Of a stretch of 64,000 bases of DNA, positions 29,252-38,751 are shown piece after piece. A program made the translations under genes and the position numbers. The stretch is from contig NZ_CP032345.1 of the NCBI RefSeq assembly GCF_005222205.1, positions 2,877,887 to 2,941,886 of the forward strand, written 5' to 3'. The notes beneath the pieces are model-generated. The model had not been told where the DNA came from. It did no database searches and was given only the letters and a program-made list of their open reading frames with translations. Every line of letters begins with the position of its first letter. Position 1 is the stretch's first letter. This DNA is from Azospirillum brasilense (GTDB lineage: Bacteria; Pseudomonadota; Alphaproteobacteria; Azospirillales; Azospirillaceae).

Positions 29252-30514
29252 TCAAAGGACCAGGACGGCGCGGAAGTCGTTGACGTTGGTCAGGGTCGGT
29301 CCGGTCACCAGCAGGTCGCCGAGCGCGCTGAAGAAGCTGTAGCCGTCGTTGTCGGCCAAGCGCTCCTTGGCATTGACGCCGGCCTCGGCGGCGCGGGCCA
29401 GCGTGTCGGGGGCGAGCAGGGCGCCGGCGTTGTCCTCCGTCCCGTCGATGCCGTCGGTGTCGGCGGCCAGGGCGTGGACGCCCTTCATCCCGTCCAGTGC
29501 CACGGTCAGCGCCAGCAGGAACTCGGCGTTGCGTCCGCCGCGGCCCTTGCCGCGCACGGTCACCGTGGTCTCGCCGCCGGAGAGCAGGACGCAGGGCTTG
29601 GCCGCCGGCTGGTCGTGCTCGACGATCTGGCGGGCGATGCCGGCGTGGACGAGCGCCACCTCGCGCGACTCACCCTCCAGCGCGTTGCCGAGGATGACGG
29701 GGGTGACGCCGGCCTTGCGGGCGACCTCCGCCGCGCGTTCCAGCGCCATTTGCGGGGTGGCGACGAGGATCGTGCTGACGCGCTCCAGCCGCGGGTCGCC
29801 GGGCTTCGGGCTCTCGTCGCGCCCGGCCAGCAGATGGTCCATGACCGGTTGCGGCGGGGTGATGCCGTACTTCTCCAGCACGGCCAGCGCGTCGGCGTAG
29901 CTGGTCGGGTCGGGCACGGTGGGGCCGGAGGCGATCACCGACAGGTCGTCGCCCGGCACGTCGGAGATGACCAGCGAGACCACCCGCGCCTTGGTCGCCG
30001 CGGCCAGCCGTCCGCCCTTGATGGCGGACAGGTGCTTGCGCACGCAGTTCATCTCGGTGATGTTCGCGCCGGAGCGGAGCAGCGCCTTGGACACCGCCTG
30101 CTTGTCGGCCATCGAGATTCCGGGGGCCGGCAGGGCGAGCAGGGCGGAGCCGCCGCCGGAGATCAGGCAGAGCATCAGGTCGTCGGGGCCGAGCGACGCG
30201 GCGATGTCGAGAATGCGCTTGGCGGCCTGCTGGCCGGCCTCGTCGGGGACGGGATGCGACGCCTCGACCACCTCGATCCGCTCGCAGGGCACGTTGTGGC
30301 CGTAGCGGGTGACGACCAGACCGGACAGCGGACCCTTCCAGTGATCCTCCACCGCCTTCGCCATGGAGGCCGCGGCCTTGCCGGCACCGACGACGACCGT
30401 GCGGCCCTTCGGCGGTTCCGGAAGATGCGGCGGCACGCACAGCGCCGGCTGCGCCGAAGCGACGGCGGCGCGGAACATGTCGGTCAGGAGCGCGCGGGGG
30501 TCGGTGGTCGTCAT
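29252..30514 (-). CDS. Glycerate 2-kinase (MOFRL/GckA-TtuD type)
   Basis: This encodes a 420-residue class II glycerate kinase of the DUF4147/MOFRL family. These enzymes phosphorylate D-glycerate at C2 to give 2-phosphoglycerate. Recognisable stretches are VVVGAGKAAASMAKA near the N-terminus, LISGGGSALLALP, TGPTVPDPTSY-like SGPTVPDPTSY, LLSGGETTVTV and the GRGGRNAEFLLA MOFRL segment, ending with GPTLTNVNDFRAVLV. The start at 30514 was chosen by length and homology; the binding site is weak. It lies downstream of glxR on the same strand and completes the glyoxylate-to-2-phosphoglycerate route. Confidence 0.92.
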   Translation of the reverse strand: MTTTDPRALLTDMFRAAVASAQPALCVPPHLPEPPKGRTVVVGAGKAAASMAKAVEDHWKGPLSGLVVTRYGHNVPCERIEVVEASHPVPDEAGQQAAKRILDIAASLGPDDLMLCLISGGGSALLALPAPGISMADKQAVSKALLRSGANITEMNCVRKHLSAIKGGRLAAATKARVVSLVISDVPGDDLSVIASGPTVPDPTSYADALAVLEKYGITPPQPVMDHLLAGRDESPKPGDPRLERVSTILVATPQMALERAAEVARKAGVTPVILGNALEGESREVALVHAGIARQIVEHDQPAAKPCVLLSGGETTVTVRGKGRGGRNAEFLLALTVALDGMKGVHALAADTDGIDGTEDNAGALLAPDTLARAAEAGVNAKERLADNDGYSFFSALGDLLVTGPTLTNVNDFRAVLVL

Positions 30515-30655
30515 GGTCTGGTTCTGTCCCTTCCCTAAGCCGCGCCGTTCACCGGCGCCGGTCCTCATGTGCTGGGAATGCTAACGGATTTGGCGCGGGG
30601 GGCAATGGGGAGGGTGAGGGGGATGTGCGTGGCGGTACGTCCGGCACAAGCGCAA

Positions 30656-30695
30656 CCCCCTCACCCCAACCCTCTCCCCAGGGGGGAGAGGGAGA
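30656..30695. repeat. GC-rich palindromic intergenic repeat
   Basis: CCCTCTCCCC / GGGGGAGAGGG inverted repeat between glycerate kinase and glxR. It belongs to a dispersed family also seen near 27620, 32634, 47859, 58098 and 59671. Confidence 0.6.
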
Positions 30696-30707
30696 TAAAG
30701 CGCAGCC

Positions 30708-31616
30708 TCACTCCGCGGGTTCGGTCACGCGGTGGTTCTGGCCGATCTCGTGGTTGGCGAGCAGCTCCAGCGCGCGGACCATGCCGGAGTGGTCCCAGGC
30801 CTTGCCGCCCTGGGCCGCGCAGGCGTTGAACAGCTCCTGGCAGGTCGCCGTGTTGGGCAGCGACACGCCGAGCGCGCGGGCGCCGGACAGGGCCAGATTC
30901 AGGTCCTTCTGGTGCAGCTCGATGCGGAAGCCCGGATCGAAGGTGCGCTTCACCATGCGCTCGCCGTGCACCTCCAGGATGCGCGAGGAGGCGAAGCCGC
31001 CCATCAGGGCCTGACGAACCTTCGCCGGGTCGGCGCCGGCCTTGGACGCGAACAGCAGGGCCTCGCCCACCGCCTCGATGGTCAGGGCGACGACGATCTG
31101 GTTGGCGACCTTCGTCGTCTGGCCGTCGCCGTTGCCGCCGACCAGCGTGATGTTCTTGCCCATCTTCTCGAACAGCGGCTTCACCGTCTCGAAGGCCTTG
31201 TCGGGACCGCCGACCATGATGGTCAGCGAGGCAGCCTTGGCGCCGACCTCGCCGCCGGACACCGGGGCGTCGAGGTAGTCACAACCCAGCTCGTTGATGC
31301 GCTGGGCGAAGGCCTTCGTCTCGATCGGGGAGATGGAGGACATGTCAACCACGATCTTGCCGGCCGACAGACCCTCGGCGACGCCGTTCGGACCGAACAG
31401 GGCGGCCTGCACATGGGGGGTATCGGGGACCATCGTGAAGACGATGTCGGCCTTCTGCGCCACCTCGCGGCTGGAGCCGCAGGCCGTGGCGCCCTTGGCG
31501 AGGAGGTCTTCCGGGGCCGGGTTGATGTCGTAGACGAACAGGGTGTGGCCGGCGTCGGCCAGATGACCGGCCATGGGGCGGCCCATGATGCCGAGACCGA
31601 TGAATCCAACGTTCAT
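30708..31616 (-). CDS. glxR: 2-hydroxy-3-oxopropionate (tartronate semialdehyde) reductase
   Basis: This encodes a 302-residue beta-hydroxyacid dehydrogenase that reduces tartronate semialdehyde to D-glycerate. The N-terminal GLGIMGRPMAGHL binds the nucleotide, DAPVSGGEVGA binds substrate and the catalytic lysine lies in GQTTKVANQ. The family also includes 3-hydroxyisobutyrate dehydrogenases, but position between hyi and glycerate kinase supports GlxR. It lies 79 bp downstream of hyi and is probably in the gcl-hyi-glxR transcript. Confidence 0.93.
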   Translation of the reverse strand: MNVGFIGLGIMGRPMAGHLADAGHTLFVYDINPAPEDLLAKGATACGSSREVAQKADIVFTMVPDTPHVQAALFGPNGVAEGLSAGKIVVDMSSISPIETKAFAQRINELGCDYLDAPVSGGEVGAKAASLTIMVGGPDKAFETVKPLFEKMGKNITLVGGNGDGQTTKVANQIVVALTIEAVGEALLFASKAGADPAKVRQALMGGFASSRILEVHGERMVKRTFDPGFRIELHQKDLNLALSGARALGVSLPNTATCQELFNACAAQGGKAWDHSGMVRALELLANHEIGQNHRVTEPAE

Positions 31617-31695
31617 GGCTGTGTCCTCAAATCTTCTGTGTTCGGGCGGTCGAAATGGGGTGGGCGATCAGGTGGCGGCCATTAGGCGGCGGCCC

Positions 31696-32493
31696 TCAGG
31701 CAGCTACGGTCTCGCCGGGGGTGGCGGCGCGCATCCAGCCCAGCCCTTCGCTGGTCCCCTTGGCCGGCTTGTACTCGCAGCCGACCCAGCCGTCGTAGCC
31801 GATCCGGTCGAGCGCCGCGAAGACGAAGGGGTAGTTGATCTCGCCGGTGCCCGGTTCGTTGCGGCCCGGATTGTCGGCGATCTGGACATGCGCGATCTTC
31901 GGCAGCAGGCGCTGGATGGTCGGGACGAGATCGCCCTCCATGATCTGCATGTGATAGACGTCGTACTGGATGAAGAGGTTGTCGGAGCCGACGGCCTCGA
32001 GAATCCGTTCCGCCTGCGCGGTGTTGGTCAGGTAGAAGCCCGGAATGTCGCGGGTGTTGATCGGCTCGATCAGGAAACGGATGCCGGCCTGCTTCAGCGC
32101 CTTGGCGGCGAAGGACAGGTTGTCGACGAAGGTGCGCTCCAGCGCGTCCGCCGCCGCGCCCGCCGGGGCCTTGCCGGCGAGGCAGTTGATCTGCTTGCAG
32201 CCCAGCGCCGTGGCGTATTCGATGGCGCGGCCCACCCCGTCCTGGAACTCGCCCACGCGGTCCGGCAGGACGGCGATGCCGCGCTCGCCCGCGTCCCAAT
32301 CGCCCGCCGGCAGGTTGTGCAGGACCTGGGTCAGCCGGTTGGCGGCCAGCCGCTCGGCCAGCGCGTCCTTCTCGAAGGCGTAGGGGAACAGATACTCGAC
32401 GCCGGTGAAGCCGTCCTTCGCCGCCGCGGCGAAGCGGTCGAGGAAGGGCAACTCGTTGTAGAGCATCGTCAGGTTGGCGGCGAACTTGGGCAT
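31696..32493 (-). CDS. hyi: Hydroxypyruvate isomerase
   Basis: This encodes a 265-residue TIM-barrel isomerase converting hydroxypyruvate and tartronate semialdehyde. Hallmarks are MPKFAANLTMLYNELPFLDRF at the N-terminus, IEPINTRDIPGFYLTN with a metal-binding glutamate, QYDVYHMQIMEGD, HVQIADNPGRNEPGTGEINY and GCEYKP with the second active-site glutamate. It is located between gcl and glxR. A long GC-rich inverted repeat (32634-32694) separates it from gcl. Confidence 0.94.
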   Translation of the reverse strand: MPKFAANLTMLYNELPFLDRFAAAAKDGFTGVEYLFPYAFEKDALAERLAANRLTQVLHNLPAGDWDAGERGIAVLPDRVGEFQDGVGRAIEYATALGCKQINCLAGKAPAGAAADALERTFVDNLSFAAKALKQAGIRFLIEPINTRDIPGFYLTNTAQAERILEAVGSDNLFIQYDVYHMQIMEGDLVPTIQRLLPKIAHVQIADNPGRNEPGTGEINYPFVFAALDRIGYDGWVGCEYKPAKGTSEGLGWMRAATPGETVAA

Positions 32494-32633
32494 GTCTCTC
32501 TCCCGGATGGTCGTTTCGGGCTTGGCCGTTTGGCTCAGGATCGGAGGGTGATGGCGGAGGCGTCAACGCGACGGCCGCCTTTTTTCACCCTGCGGAACTG
32601 TGGATCTGGGGAGGCTGCTTGCCCCCTCCCTGA

Positions 32634-32694
32634 CCCTCCCCCGCTCACGCAGGGGAGGGGATTTGAGTCCCTCCCCTGCGTGAGCGGGGGAGGG
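32634..32694. repeat. Long near-perfect inverted repeat between gcl and hyi
   Basis: Arms of about 26 bp (left starts CCCTCCCCCGCTCACGC) with a loop of about 9 nt. As RNA this forms a very stable hairpin inside the presumed gcl-hyi transcript. It has no T run and may tune downstream expression. Confidence 0.75.
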
Positions 32695-32738
32695 AGGGGA
32701 CCCACGAAGTGGGGAGGGTGGGGGCAATCGGCTGCCGA

Positions 32739-34508
32739 TCAGACCCGCACCAGCTCCGGCTCGTCCGCGGGCACGTCCAGCACGTCCTCGAACTCGGTGA
32801 TGTTGTTGATCTCCGTGCCCATGGCGATGTTGGTGACGCGCTCCAGGATGACCTCGACGACCACCGGGACCTGGAACTCGTCCATCCACTGCTGCGCTTG
32901 CGCGAAGGCGGATTGCAGGTTGTCCGGGTCGGTGACGCGGATCGCCTTGCAGCCCAGCCCCTCGGCCACCGCGACGTGGTCCACGCCGTAGACGCCGATC
33001 TCCGGGGCGTTGATGTTCTCGAAGGAGAGCTGGACCTGGAAGTCCATCTGGAAGGCGCGCTGCGCCTGCCGGATCAGCCCGAGATAGCTGTTGTTCACCA
33101 GGACGTGGATGTAGGGCAGCTTGAACTGGGCGCCGACCGCCAGCTCCTCGATCAGGAACTGGAAGTCGTAGTCGCCGGACAGCGCGACGATCTTGCGCTT
33201 CGGATCGGCCACCCGCACGCCGAGCGCCGCCGGCAGGGTCCAGCCGAGCGGGCCGGCCTGGCCGCAGTTGATCCAATGGCGCGGCTTGTAGACGTGCAGG
33301 AACTGCGCGCCGGCGATCTGCGACAGGCCGATGGTCGAGACGTAGCAGACGTCCTCGCCGAAGGCGCTGTTCATCTCCTGATAGACGCGCTGCGGCTTGA
33401 TCGGCACGTTGGCGAAGTCCGACTTGCGCAGCATGGAGCGCTTGCGGACCTGGCAGGTCTTCACCCACTCCGACCAGTCGCGCAGCTTGCCGGCGGCCTT
33501 CCATTCCTTCGCCACCTCGATGAAGAGGTCGAGCGCGGCCCCGGCGTCGGACACGATGCCCAGGTCCGGCGCGAAGACGCGGCCGATCTGGGTCGGCTCG
33601 ATGTCCACATGCACGAACTTGCGGCCCTTGGTGTAGACGTCGACCGAGCCGGTGTGGCGATTGGCCCAGCGGTTGCCGATGCCCAGCACGAAGTCCGACG
33701 CCAGCATGGCGGCGTTGCCGTAGCGGTGGGCGGTCTGCAGGCCGACCATGCCGGCCATCAGCGGGTGATCGTCCGGAATGGCGCCCCAGGCCATCAGGGT
33801 CGGGATGACCGGCAGGCCGGCGACCTCGGCGAACTCGACCAGACGGTCGCTGGCGTCGGCGTTGATGATGCCGCCGCCGGCCACCAGCAGCGGACGCTCC
33901 GCCGCGTTCAGCATGGCCAGCGCCTTCTCCACCTGGGCGCGGGTCGCCGCCGGCTTGTAAGTGGGCAGCGGCTGGTAGGCGTCGGGATCGAACTCGATCT
34001 CGGCCATCTGCACGTCGATCGGCAGGTCGAGCAGCACCGGGCCGGGCCGGCCGGAGCGCATCAGGTGGAAGGCCTGCTGGAAGGCGTAGGGGACCTGCCC
34101 AGGCTCCAGCACGGTGACCGCCCACTTGGCGACCGGCTTGGCGATGGACGGGATGTCCACGGCCTGGAAATCCTCCTTGTGCAGGCGGGCGCGCGGCGCC
34201 TGGCCGGTGATGCACAGGATCGGAATGGAGTCGGCGGAGGCCGAGTAGAGGCCCGTGATCATGTCGGTGCCGGCGGGGCCGGAGGTGCCGATGCAGACGC
34301 CGATGTTGCCGGCCTTGGCGCGTGTGTAGCCCTCGGCCATATGGGACGCGCCCTCGACATGGCGCGCAAGAACGTGGCCGATGCGGCCGTTGCGTTGCAG
34401 CGCCGCGTAGAACGGATTGATGGCCGCTCCGGGGACGCCAAAGCAAACGGACACGCCTTCCTTTTCCAGGACGTGCACCGCCGCTTCAATCGCCATCATC
34501 CTAGCCAT
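32739..34508 (-). CDS. gcl: Glyoxylate carboligase
   Basis: This encodes a 589-residue ThDP- and FAD-dependent tartronate-semialdehyde synthase joining two glyoxylates with loss of CO2. The diagnostic feature is Val51 in [15 protein letters not shown], where nearly all other ThDP enzymes, including Oxc in this window, have glutamate. The C-terminal ThDP motif is [15 protein letters not shown]...NNSYLG. Start 34508 has GGGAGGAGACC upstream; the longer open frame runs into thiE antisense. It is the first gene of the minus-strand glycerate pathway. No TGGTATACCA operator was found in its 195-bp upstream region. Confidence 0.96.
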   Translation of the reverse strand: MARMMAIEAAVHVLEKEGVSVCFGVPGAAINPFYAALQRNGRIGHVLARHVEGASHMAEGYTRAKAGNIGVCIGTSGPAGTDMITGLYSASADSIPILCITGQAPRARLHKEDFQAVDIPSIAKPVAKWAVTVLEPGQVPYAFQQAFHLMRSGRPGPVLLDLPIDVQMAEIEFDPDAYQPLPTYKPAATRAQVEKALAMLNAAERPLLVAGGGIINADASDRLVEFAEVAGLPVIPTLMAWGAIPDDHPLMAGMVGLQTAHRYGNAAMLASDFVLGIGNRWANRHTGSVDVYTKGRKFVHVDIEPTQIGRVFAPDLGIVSDAGAALDLFIEVAKEWKAAGKLRDWSEWVKTCQVRKRSMLRKSDFANVPIKPQRVYQEMNSAFGEDVCYVSTIGLSQIAGAQFLHVYKPRHWINCGQAGPLGWTLPAALGVRVADPKRKIVALSGDYDFQFLIEELAVGAQFKLPYIHVLVNNSYLGLIRQAQRAFQMDFQVQLSFENINAPEIGVYGVDHVAVAEGLGCKAIRVTDPDNLQSAFAQAQQWMDEFQVPVVVEVILERVTNIAMGTEINNITEFEDVLDVPADEPELVRV

Positions 34509-34703
34509 GGCTTGGTCTCCTCCCTCGCGTAACGGGTCGCTGTTGCGTTGGATTGAGCTTTCATCAGCGGGGCGGCTATTGGCAAAGTGTTGGCGAATCC
34601 TTTCCGCGTGATGGAAATCGCGCCGAACGGGGCAGTCCTTCACGGCGCTGCGGACAATTATGCTGCACTTGCACAGTCCCGATGGCGCTGTCATCGTGAG
34701 CGG

Positions 34704-35327
34704 ATGATGGCGATCCCGAGTCCCCGCCTGTTGGCGATCACGGACCGGCGGCAGGCGGCGCAGCCCTTGCCGGATCTGGCGGCGCGTCTGTTCGCCGGCG
34801 GGTTGCGCTGGCTGTCGCTGCGCGAGAAGGATCTCGACGACTCCCGGCAGATCGCCTTGGCCCACGCGCTGGTCGAGCGGGCGCGGCCCTGGGGAGCGGT
34901 GGTCACGCTGCACGGCGATCCGGACCTGGCGCTGGCCGCGGGGACGGACGGGGTGCATCTGCCGGAAGGAGCCGATGTGGCGGCGGCGCGGCGGCGGCTC
35001 GGCCCCGGCGCGCTGGTCGGGCTTTCGACCCACGACGCGGAAGGGATTCGGCGGGCCGTCGCGGGCGGGGCGGACTACGTCACGCTGTCGCCCATCTTTC
35101 CGTCGCCGAGCAAGCCGGGCTACGGCCCGCCGCTCGGGGTTGAGGGGCTGAGACGCTTGGCCGCGGAGGCTCCGCTGCCGATCATCGCGCTCGGCGGCGT
35201 GGAGTCGGGCAACATTGGAGGCTGTCTGGCCGCGGGAGCGGCCGGAGTGGCGGTCATGGGAACGGTGATGCGGACACCGGACCGCCTGTCCGACCTGCTC
35301 AAGGCCTTGAAAGCCGGACAACCGTAA
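34704..35327 (+). CDS. Thiamine phosphate synthase-like protein (ThiE/TenI family)
   Basis: This encodes a 207-residue TIM-barrel protein. It has the ThiE-type elements [57 protein letters not shown] and [15 protein letters not shown] in place of the usual HLGQxD leaves open a TenI-like role. It would couple the pyrimidine and thiazole phosphates to thiamine phosphate. Start ATG 34704 is followed by a second ATG; the binding site is weak. It diverges from gcl, a ThDP enzyme, and no TPP riboswitch precedes it. Confidence 0.8.
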   Translation: MMAIPSPRLLAITDRRQAAQPLPDLAARLFAGGLRWLSLREKDLDDSRQIALAHALVERARPWGAVVTLHGDPDLALAAGTDGVHLPEGADVAAARRRLGPGALVGLSTHDAEGIRRAVAGGADYVTLSPIFPSPSKPGYGPPLGVEGLRRLAAEAPLPIIALGGVESGNIGGCLAAGAAGVAVMGTVMRTPDRLSDLLKALKAGQP

Positions 35328-35396
35328 GGACAAGAGGCAGGCGGGGGCGCCCAATCTTTATCGTGGTTCTGGACTTTTCAGCCCGAAATGTGCATC

Positions 35397-35413
35397 TGGT
35401 ATCTCATATACGA
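35397..35413. promoter_or_regulatory. Degenerate GntR/FCD-type operator
   Basis: TGGTATCTCATATACGA keeps the left half-site and a weak right half. It lies about 100 bp upstream of GntR regulator 2 and suggests weak autoregulation. Confidence 0.45.
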
Positions 35414-35497
35414 AAACGATGCGATGCCTTTCGCACGACCGGGCCGGCGCACAGTGGGGTGTTTCCGGACGGCCAGCATTGAGGAACGGTGCCGACC

Positions 35498-36187
35498 ATG
35501 AACCCTCCGCCGATCAACGTCCAGCCGCTCGACACCGGAACGACCTTCCGCAGCCAAGCGTACCATGCGTTGAAGCAAGCCATCTCGCAAATGGACATTT
35601 ACGACCATAACGACGAGATCCGGCTTGAGGAGCGGCAGCTCAGCGAGTTGCTGGGCGTCAGCCGGACGCCGATCCGCGAGGCGCTGACCCTGCTGGAGCA
35701 GGAGGGGTTCATCCGCCTCCAGCCGCGCCGGGGCATCTTCGTCATCCGCAAGACCAAGGCCGAGATCGTCGAGATGATCCAGGTCTGGGCGGCGCTGGAG
35801 AGCATGGCCGGGCGCATGGTCGCGACGCAGGCCACCGACGAGGACATCCGCACCCTGTGGGACCTGTTCCGCAACTTCGAGATGCGGAACCCCAAGGAGC
35901 ATGTCAACGAATACTCCGACGCCAACATCGCCTTCCACAAGAGCATCATCCGGCTCAGCGGGTCCAAGCTGATCCAGGAGATGACCGACAACCTGTTCAT
36001 CCACATCCGCGCCATCCGCAAGCTGACCATCGGCCAGGACAACCGGGCGGAGCGGTCGATCAACGACCACAAGGAAATCATCAAGGCCCTGGAGCGCCGC
36101 GACGTCGATCAGGCCGAACACCTGATCCGCGACCACACGCTGGGTCTGGCGGCGCACGTCGAGAAGCATTGCGATTTCCTGGAGTGA
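35498..36187 (+). CDS. GntR-family (FCD) transcriptional regulator 2
   Basis: This encodes a 229-residue regulator with the GntR winged helix ([29 protein letters not shown]) and an FCD domain with YSDANIAFHKSII, NDHKEIIKAL and RDHTLGLAAH. It parallels regulator 1 throughout, including length, the [13 protein letters not shown] linker and the KHCDFLE tail, so they arose by duplication and probably recognise the same DNA. GTG 35489 and ATG 35498 are both possible starts after GAGGAA; ATG is taken. A weak operator precedes it. It may govern the glycerate branch and the OFA genes. Confidence 0.9.
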   Translation: MNPPPINVQPLDTGTTFRSQAYHALKQAISQMDIYDHNDEIRLEERQLSELLGVSRTPIREALTLLEQEGFIRLQPRRGIFVIRKTKAEIVEMIQVWAALESMAGRMVATQATDEDIRTLWDLFRNFEMRNPKEHVNEYSDANIAFHKSIIRLSGSKLIQEMTDNLFIHIRAIRKLTIGQDNRAERSINDHKEIIKALERRDVDQAEHLIRDHTLGLAAHVEKHCDFLE

Positions 36188-36210
36188 GGGGCGATTTCCT
36201 GGAGTGAGGG
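36171..36210 (+). repeat. Perfect 20-bp tandem duplication at the end of regulator 2
   Basis: GCGATTTCCTGGAGTGAGGG is present twice head to tail. The first copy encodes the final codons and stop of regulator 2; the second is non-coding. It looks like a recent slippage duplication or an assembly artefact. Confidence 0.85.
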
Positions 36211-36251
36211 TGCCCCGCCCCCGGTGAGGGGGGAAGGGCACGCAGGGGTGG

Positions 36252-37715
36252 TCAGGCCGGCTCGTGGAGCTGTGCGGTCGTCACGCTGTTCAGACCGTTC
36301 GCGGTGATCGTGACCACGCGCAGGCTGTTGGTGGTGCCGGGCGTTCCGAAGGGGACGCCCGCCGTCACGATCAGCGACTGGCCGGGGGCGCCGATGCCCT
36401 CCTGGGCGGCGACGAGGCTGGCCCGCTCGACCATTTCCGCGAAGTTCGCCACGTCGGCGGTCCAGACGGGGTGCACGCCCCAGGCCAGCGACAGCAGGCG
36501 GGCGGTGCCGCGTTCGGCGCTGAGGCCGAGGATCGGCACGGTCGGCCGCTCGCGCGAGGCGCGCCGCGCGGTGGAGCCGGTGCTGGTGAAGGTGGCGATG
36601 CCGGCGGCCGAGATGGTCTCGGCGATCTGGCGGGCCGCGGCGGACAGGGCGTCCGGGGTGGTCGCCTCCGGGCTCGGATGCTCGGAGTCCATGATGCGGC
36701 GGTAGAGGGGATCGCGCTCGACCCGGCGGATGATGCGGTCCATCATCGCCACGGCCTCCACCGGGTGCTTGCCCGACGCCGATTCCGCCGACAGCATCAC
36801 GGCGTCCGACCCGTCATAGACGGCGGTCGCCACGTCCGACGCCTCGGCGCGCGTCGGCGTCGGCTCGGTGATCATGGATTCCAGCATCTGGGTGGCGACG
36901 ATCACCGGCTTGCCGGCGGCGCGGCTCAGGCGGATCATCCGCTTCTGCAGGCCGGGCACGTCCTCCGGCGGCAGCTCCACGCCCAGGTCGCCGCGGGCCA
37001 CCATCACCGCGTCCGACAGGGCGATGATCTCCTCCAGCCGGGGCAGGGCGGCCGGCTTCTCCACCTTGGTCATGATGTGGGCGCGGTCGCCGATCAGGGC
37101 GCGCGCCTCCAGGATGTCCTCGGGCCGCTGCACGAAGCTGAGGCCGATCCAGTCCACGCCCAGCGTCAGGCCGAACTGCAGGTCGCTGCGGTCCTTCTCC
37201 GACAGGGCGCTGAGGGCCAGCGTGGTGCCGGGGACGTTCATGCCCTTGCGGTCGGACAGGGTGCCGCCGACCATGACCTCGGTCTCGGCGTGGTCGGGGC
37301 CGCAGCTCAGCACGCGCAGGCGCATCCGTCCGTCGTTCAGCAGAAGCTCGTGACCCGGCTCCAGGCTGGCGAAGATCTCCGGATGCGGGACGCAGACGCG
37401 GCTGCGGTCGCCGGGGGTCGGGTCGAGGTCGAGGCGGAAGCGGTCGCCGCCGGCCAGGATCACCGCCACTTCCTTGAAGGTGCCGACGCGCAGCTTCGGA
37501 CCCTGAAGATCGAGAAGCACGCCGATGGGGCGCCCGACCGTCTCCTCGACCGCGCGGATCTGGCGGTAGCGTTCGGCGTGGTCGCGCTGCGTGCCGTGGC
37601 TGGCGTTCAGGCGGAAGACATCCACGCCGGCCTCGGCGAGGGCGAAGATCTGGCTGTAGGTCGAGCTGGCCGGCCCCAGAGTGGCGACGATCTTGGTGCT
37701 GCGGTTGCGCTGCAT
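36252..37715 (-). CDS. pyk: Pyruvate kinase
   Basis: This encodes a 487-residue pyruvate kinase (PEP + ADP to pyruvate + ATP). It has the N-terminal TKIVATLGPAS, DLQGPKLRVG, the active-site MTKVEKPAAL with catalytic lysine, VMVARGDLGVELP, and TQMLESMI...PTRAEASDVATAVYDGSDA. Start 37715 has AGGAGG upstream. The gene order, convergent with GntR regulator 2 and near the glycerate pathway, parallels tartrate/glycerate clusters (ttuE), so this may be a dedicated isoenzyme taking 2-phosphoglycerate-derived PEP to pyruvate. Confidence 0.95.
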   Translation of the reverse strand: MQRNRSTKIVATLGPASSTYSQIFALAEAGVDVFRLNASHGTQRDHAERYRQIRAVEETVGRPIGVLLDLQGPKLRVGTFKEVAVILAGGDRFRLDLDPTPGDRSRVCVPHPEIFASLEPGHELLLNDGRMRLRVLSCGPDHAETEVMVGGTLSDRKGMNVPGTTLALSALSEKDRSDLQFGLTLGVDWIGLSFVQRPEDILEARALIGDRAHIMTKVEKPAALPRLEEIIALSDAVMVARGDLGVELPPEDVPGLQKRMIRLSRAAGKPVIVATQMLESMITEPTPTRAEASDVATAVYDGSDAVMLSAESASGKHPVEAVAMMDRIIRRVERDPLYRRIMDSEHPSPEATTPDALSAAARQIAETISAAGIATFTSTGSTARRASRERPTVPILGLSAERGTARLLSLAWGVHPVWTADVANFAEMVERASLVAAQEGIGAPGQSLIVTAGVPFGTPGTTNSLRVVTITANGLNSVTTAQLHEPA

Positions 37716-37907
37716 GGCGCGGGCCTCCTGAGAGGGCGATGACTTGACAATGACTGGGTGGTGCTTGGGGTGATGCTGCGACCGGGGCGGGGCGGGGGTC
37801 AAACCGCCGCTATGGCTTTTCCACATAGCGGGAAGTCACACGGTTGGTTTGACCGGGGGTGAGCCCTGGGCGGACACTGGACGCCCGCGACCAGACAGGA
37901 CGATGCC

Positions 37908-38675
37908 ATGAACACGCCTGCCATCAACACGCCTGTCGAGCCGCTTTCCGCCGCCGGCCTGATCCTTCTGCGCGACAGCGTGGATGGGCTGGAGGTCTTC
38001 ATGATCCAGCGCCACCGCGACCTTCGCTTCGCGCCCGGCGCCACGGTGTTTCCCGGCGGACGGCTGGACGCGGAGGACAGCGAGCTGCCCTGGCGGGAGC
38101 TGTCGCTGCCGCTGACCGACGACATGCCGCAGCGGATGGCCGCGATCCGCGAGGCGTTCGAGGAATGCGGGCTGCTGATGACCGGCGGCACGGTGGACGC
38201 CGCCCTTCTCGACGGGCTGCGCAACGCGTCGGGCAGAACCTTCCTCGACCGGCTGCTGGCGGCGGGGCTGGAGCCGGACGTGGCGGCGCTGGTGCCCTTC
38301 GCCCGCTGGGTCACGCCGGAGAGCGTGTGGCGGCGCTACGACACCCTGTTCTTCCTCGCCAAGGCGCCGCCGCGCCAGACCGCCGTGGTCGACGGGGTGG
38401 AGGCGGTCGCCGGATTCTGGGGCACGCCGCGGGCCATCCTGGCCGAGGCGGAGGCGGAGCGGCTGTCGCTGGTCTTCGCCACCCGCATGACCCTGCTGCG
38501 TCTGGCCGGCTGCCGCACGGTCCGCCACGCTATGGAGGAGGCCGCGCGCTTCCATCCCCTGACGCCCATCCTGCCCCGTCCCGCCGACACCCCCGAGGGG
38601 CCGGCGCTGTGCATCCCGGACGGGCTCGGCTATCCCCTGACGCAGGTCCCGCTGGAGCAAGCGCGGCTGGGCTGA
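37908..38675 (+). CDS. Nudix hydrolase with split Nudix box (NUDT19-like)
   Basis: This encodes a 255-residue Nudix-fold hydrolase. The Nudix box is interrupted: FPGGRLDAE (48-56) is separated from REAFEECGLL (81-90) by about 17 residues more than the canonical spacing. An enlarged insertion in the box is known from the NUDT19/RP2p group, which cleaves CoA and CoA esters, so CoA-derivative hydrolysis is a reasonable guess in a locus full of CoA thioesters. The catalytic glutamates (EE of REAFEEC) are intact. It diverges from pyruvate kinase. No operator was seen. Confidence 0.8.
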   Translation: MNTPAINTPVEPLSAAGLILLRDSVDGLEVFMIQRHRDLRFAPGATVFPGGRLDAEDSELPWRELSLPLTDDMPQRMAAIREAFEECGLLMTGGTVDAALLDGLRNASGRTFLDRLLAAGLEPDVAALVPFARWVTPESVWRRYDTLFFLAKAPPRQTAVVDGVEAVAGFWGTPRAILAEAEAERLSLVFATRMTLLRLAGCRTVRHAMEEAARFHPLTPILPRPADTPEGPALCIPDGLGYPLTQVPLEQARLG

Positions 38676-38730
38676 CCGCCTGAGATCGCCGCGCATTTCC
38701 AACCAGAATTTCCGGGCAACAATTCGCCTA

Positions 38731-38751
38731 AAATTCCGCTATGCGGAATTT
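38731..38751. promoter_or_regulatory. 21-nt perfect palindrome upstream of PPDK-like gene
   Basis: AAATTCCGC-TAT-GCGGAATTT is a perfect inverted repeat about 170 bp upstream of the next gene and about 60 bp after the Nudix stop codon. The shape suits a dimeric regulator, such as an IclR-type TTCCGC...GCGGAA site. A hairpin terminator is the alternative; the following T run (TTTTTT) is 7 bp away. Confidence 0.45.

Noticed and set aside
32739..35354. Gcl read as an 871-residue protein
   Set aside because: The extra 282 N-terminal codons run antisense through thiE. A strong GGGAGGAG binding site and the conserved N-terminus place the start at 34508.
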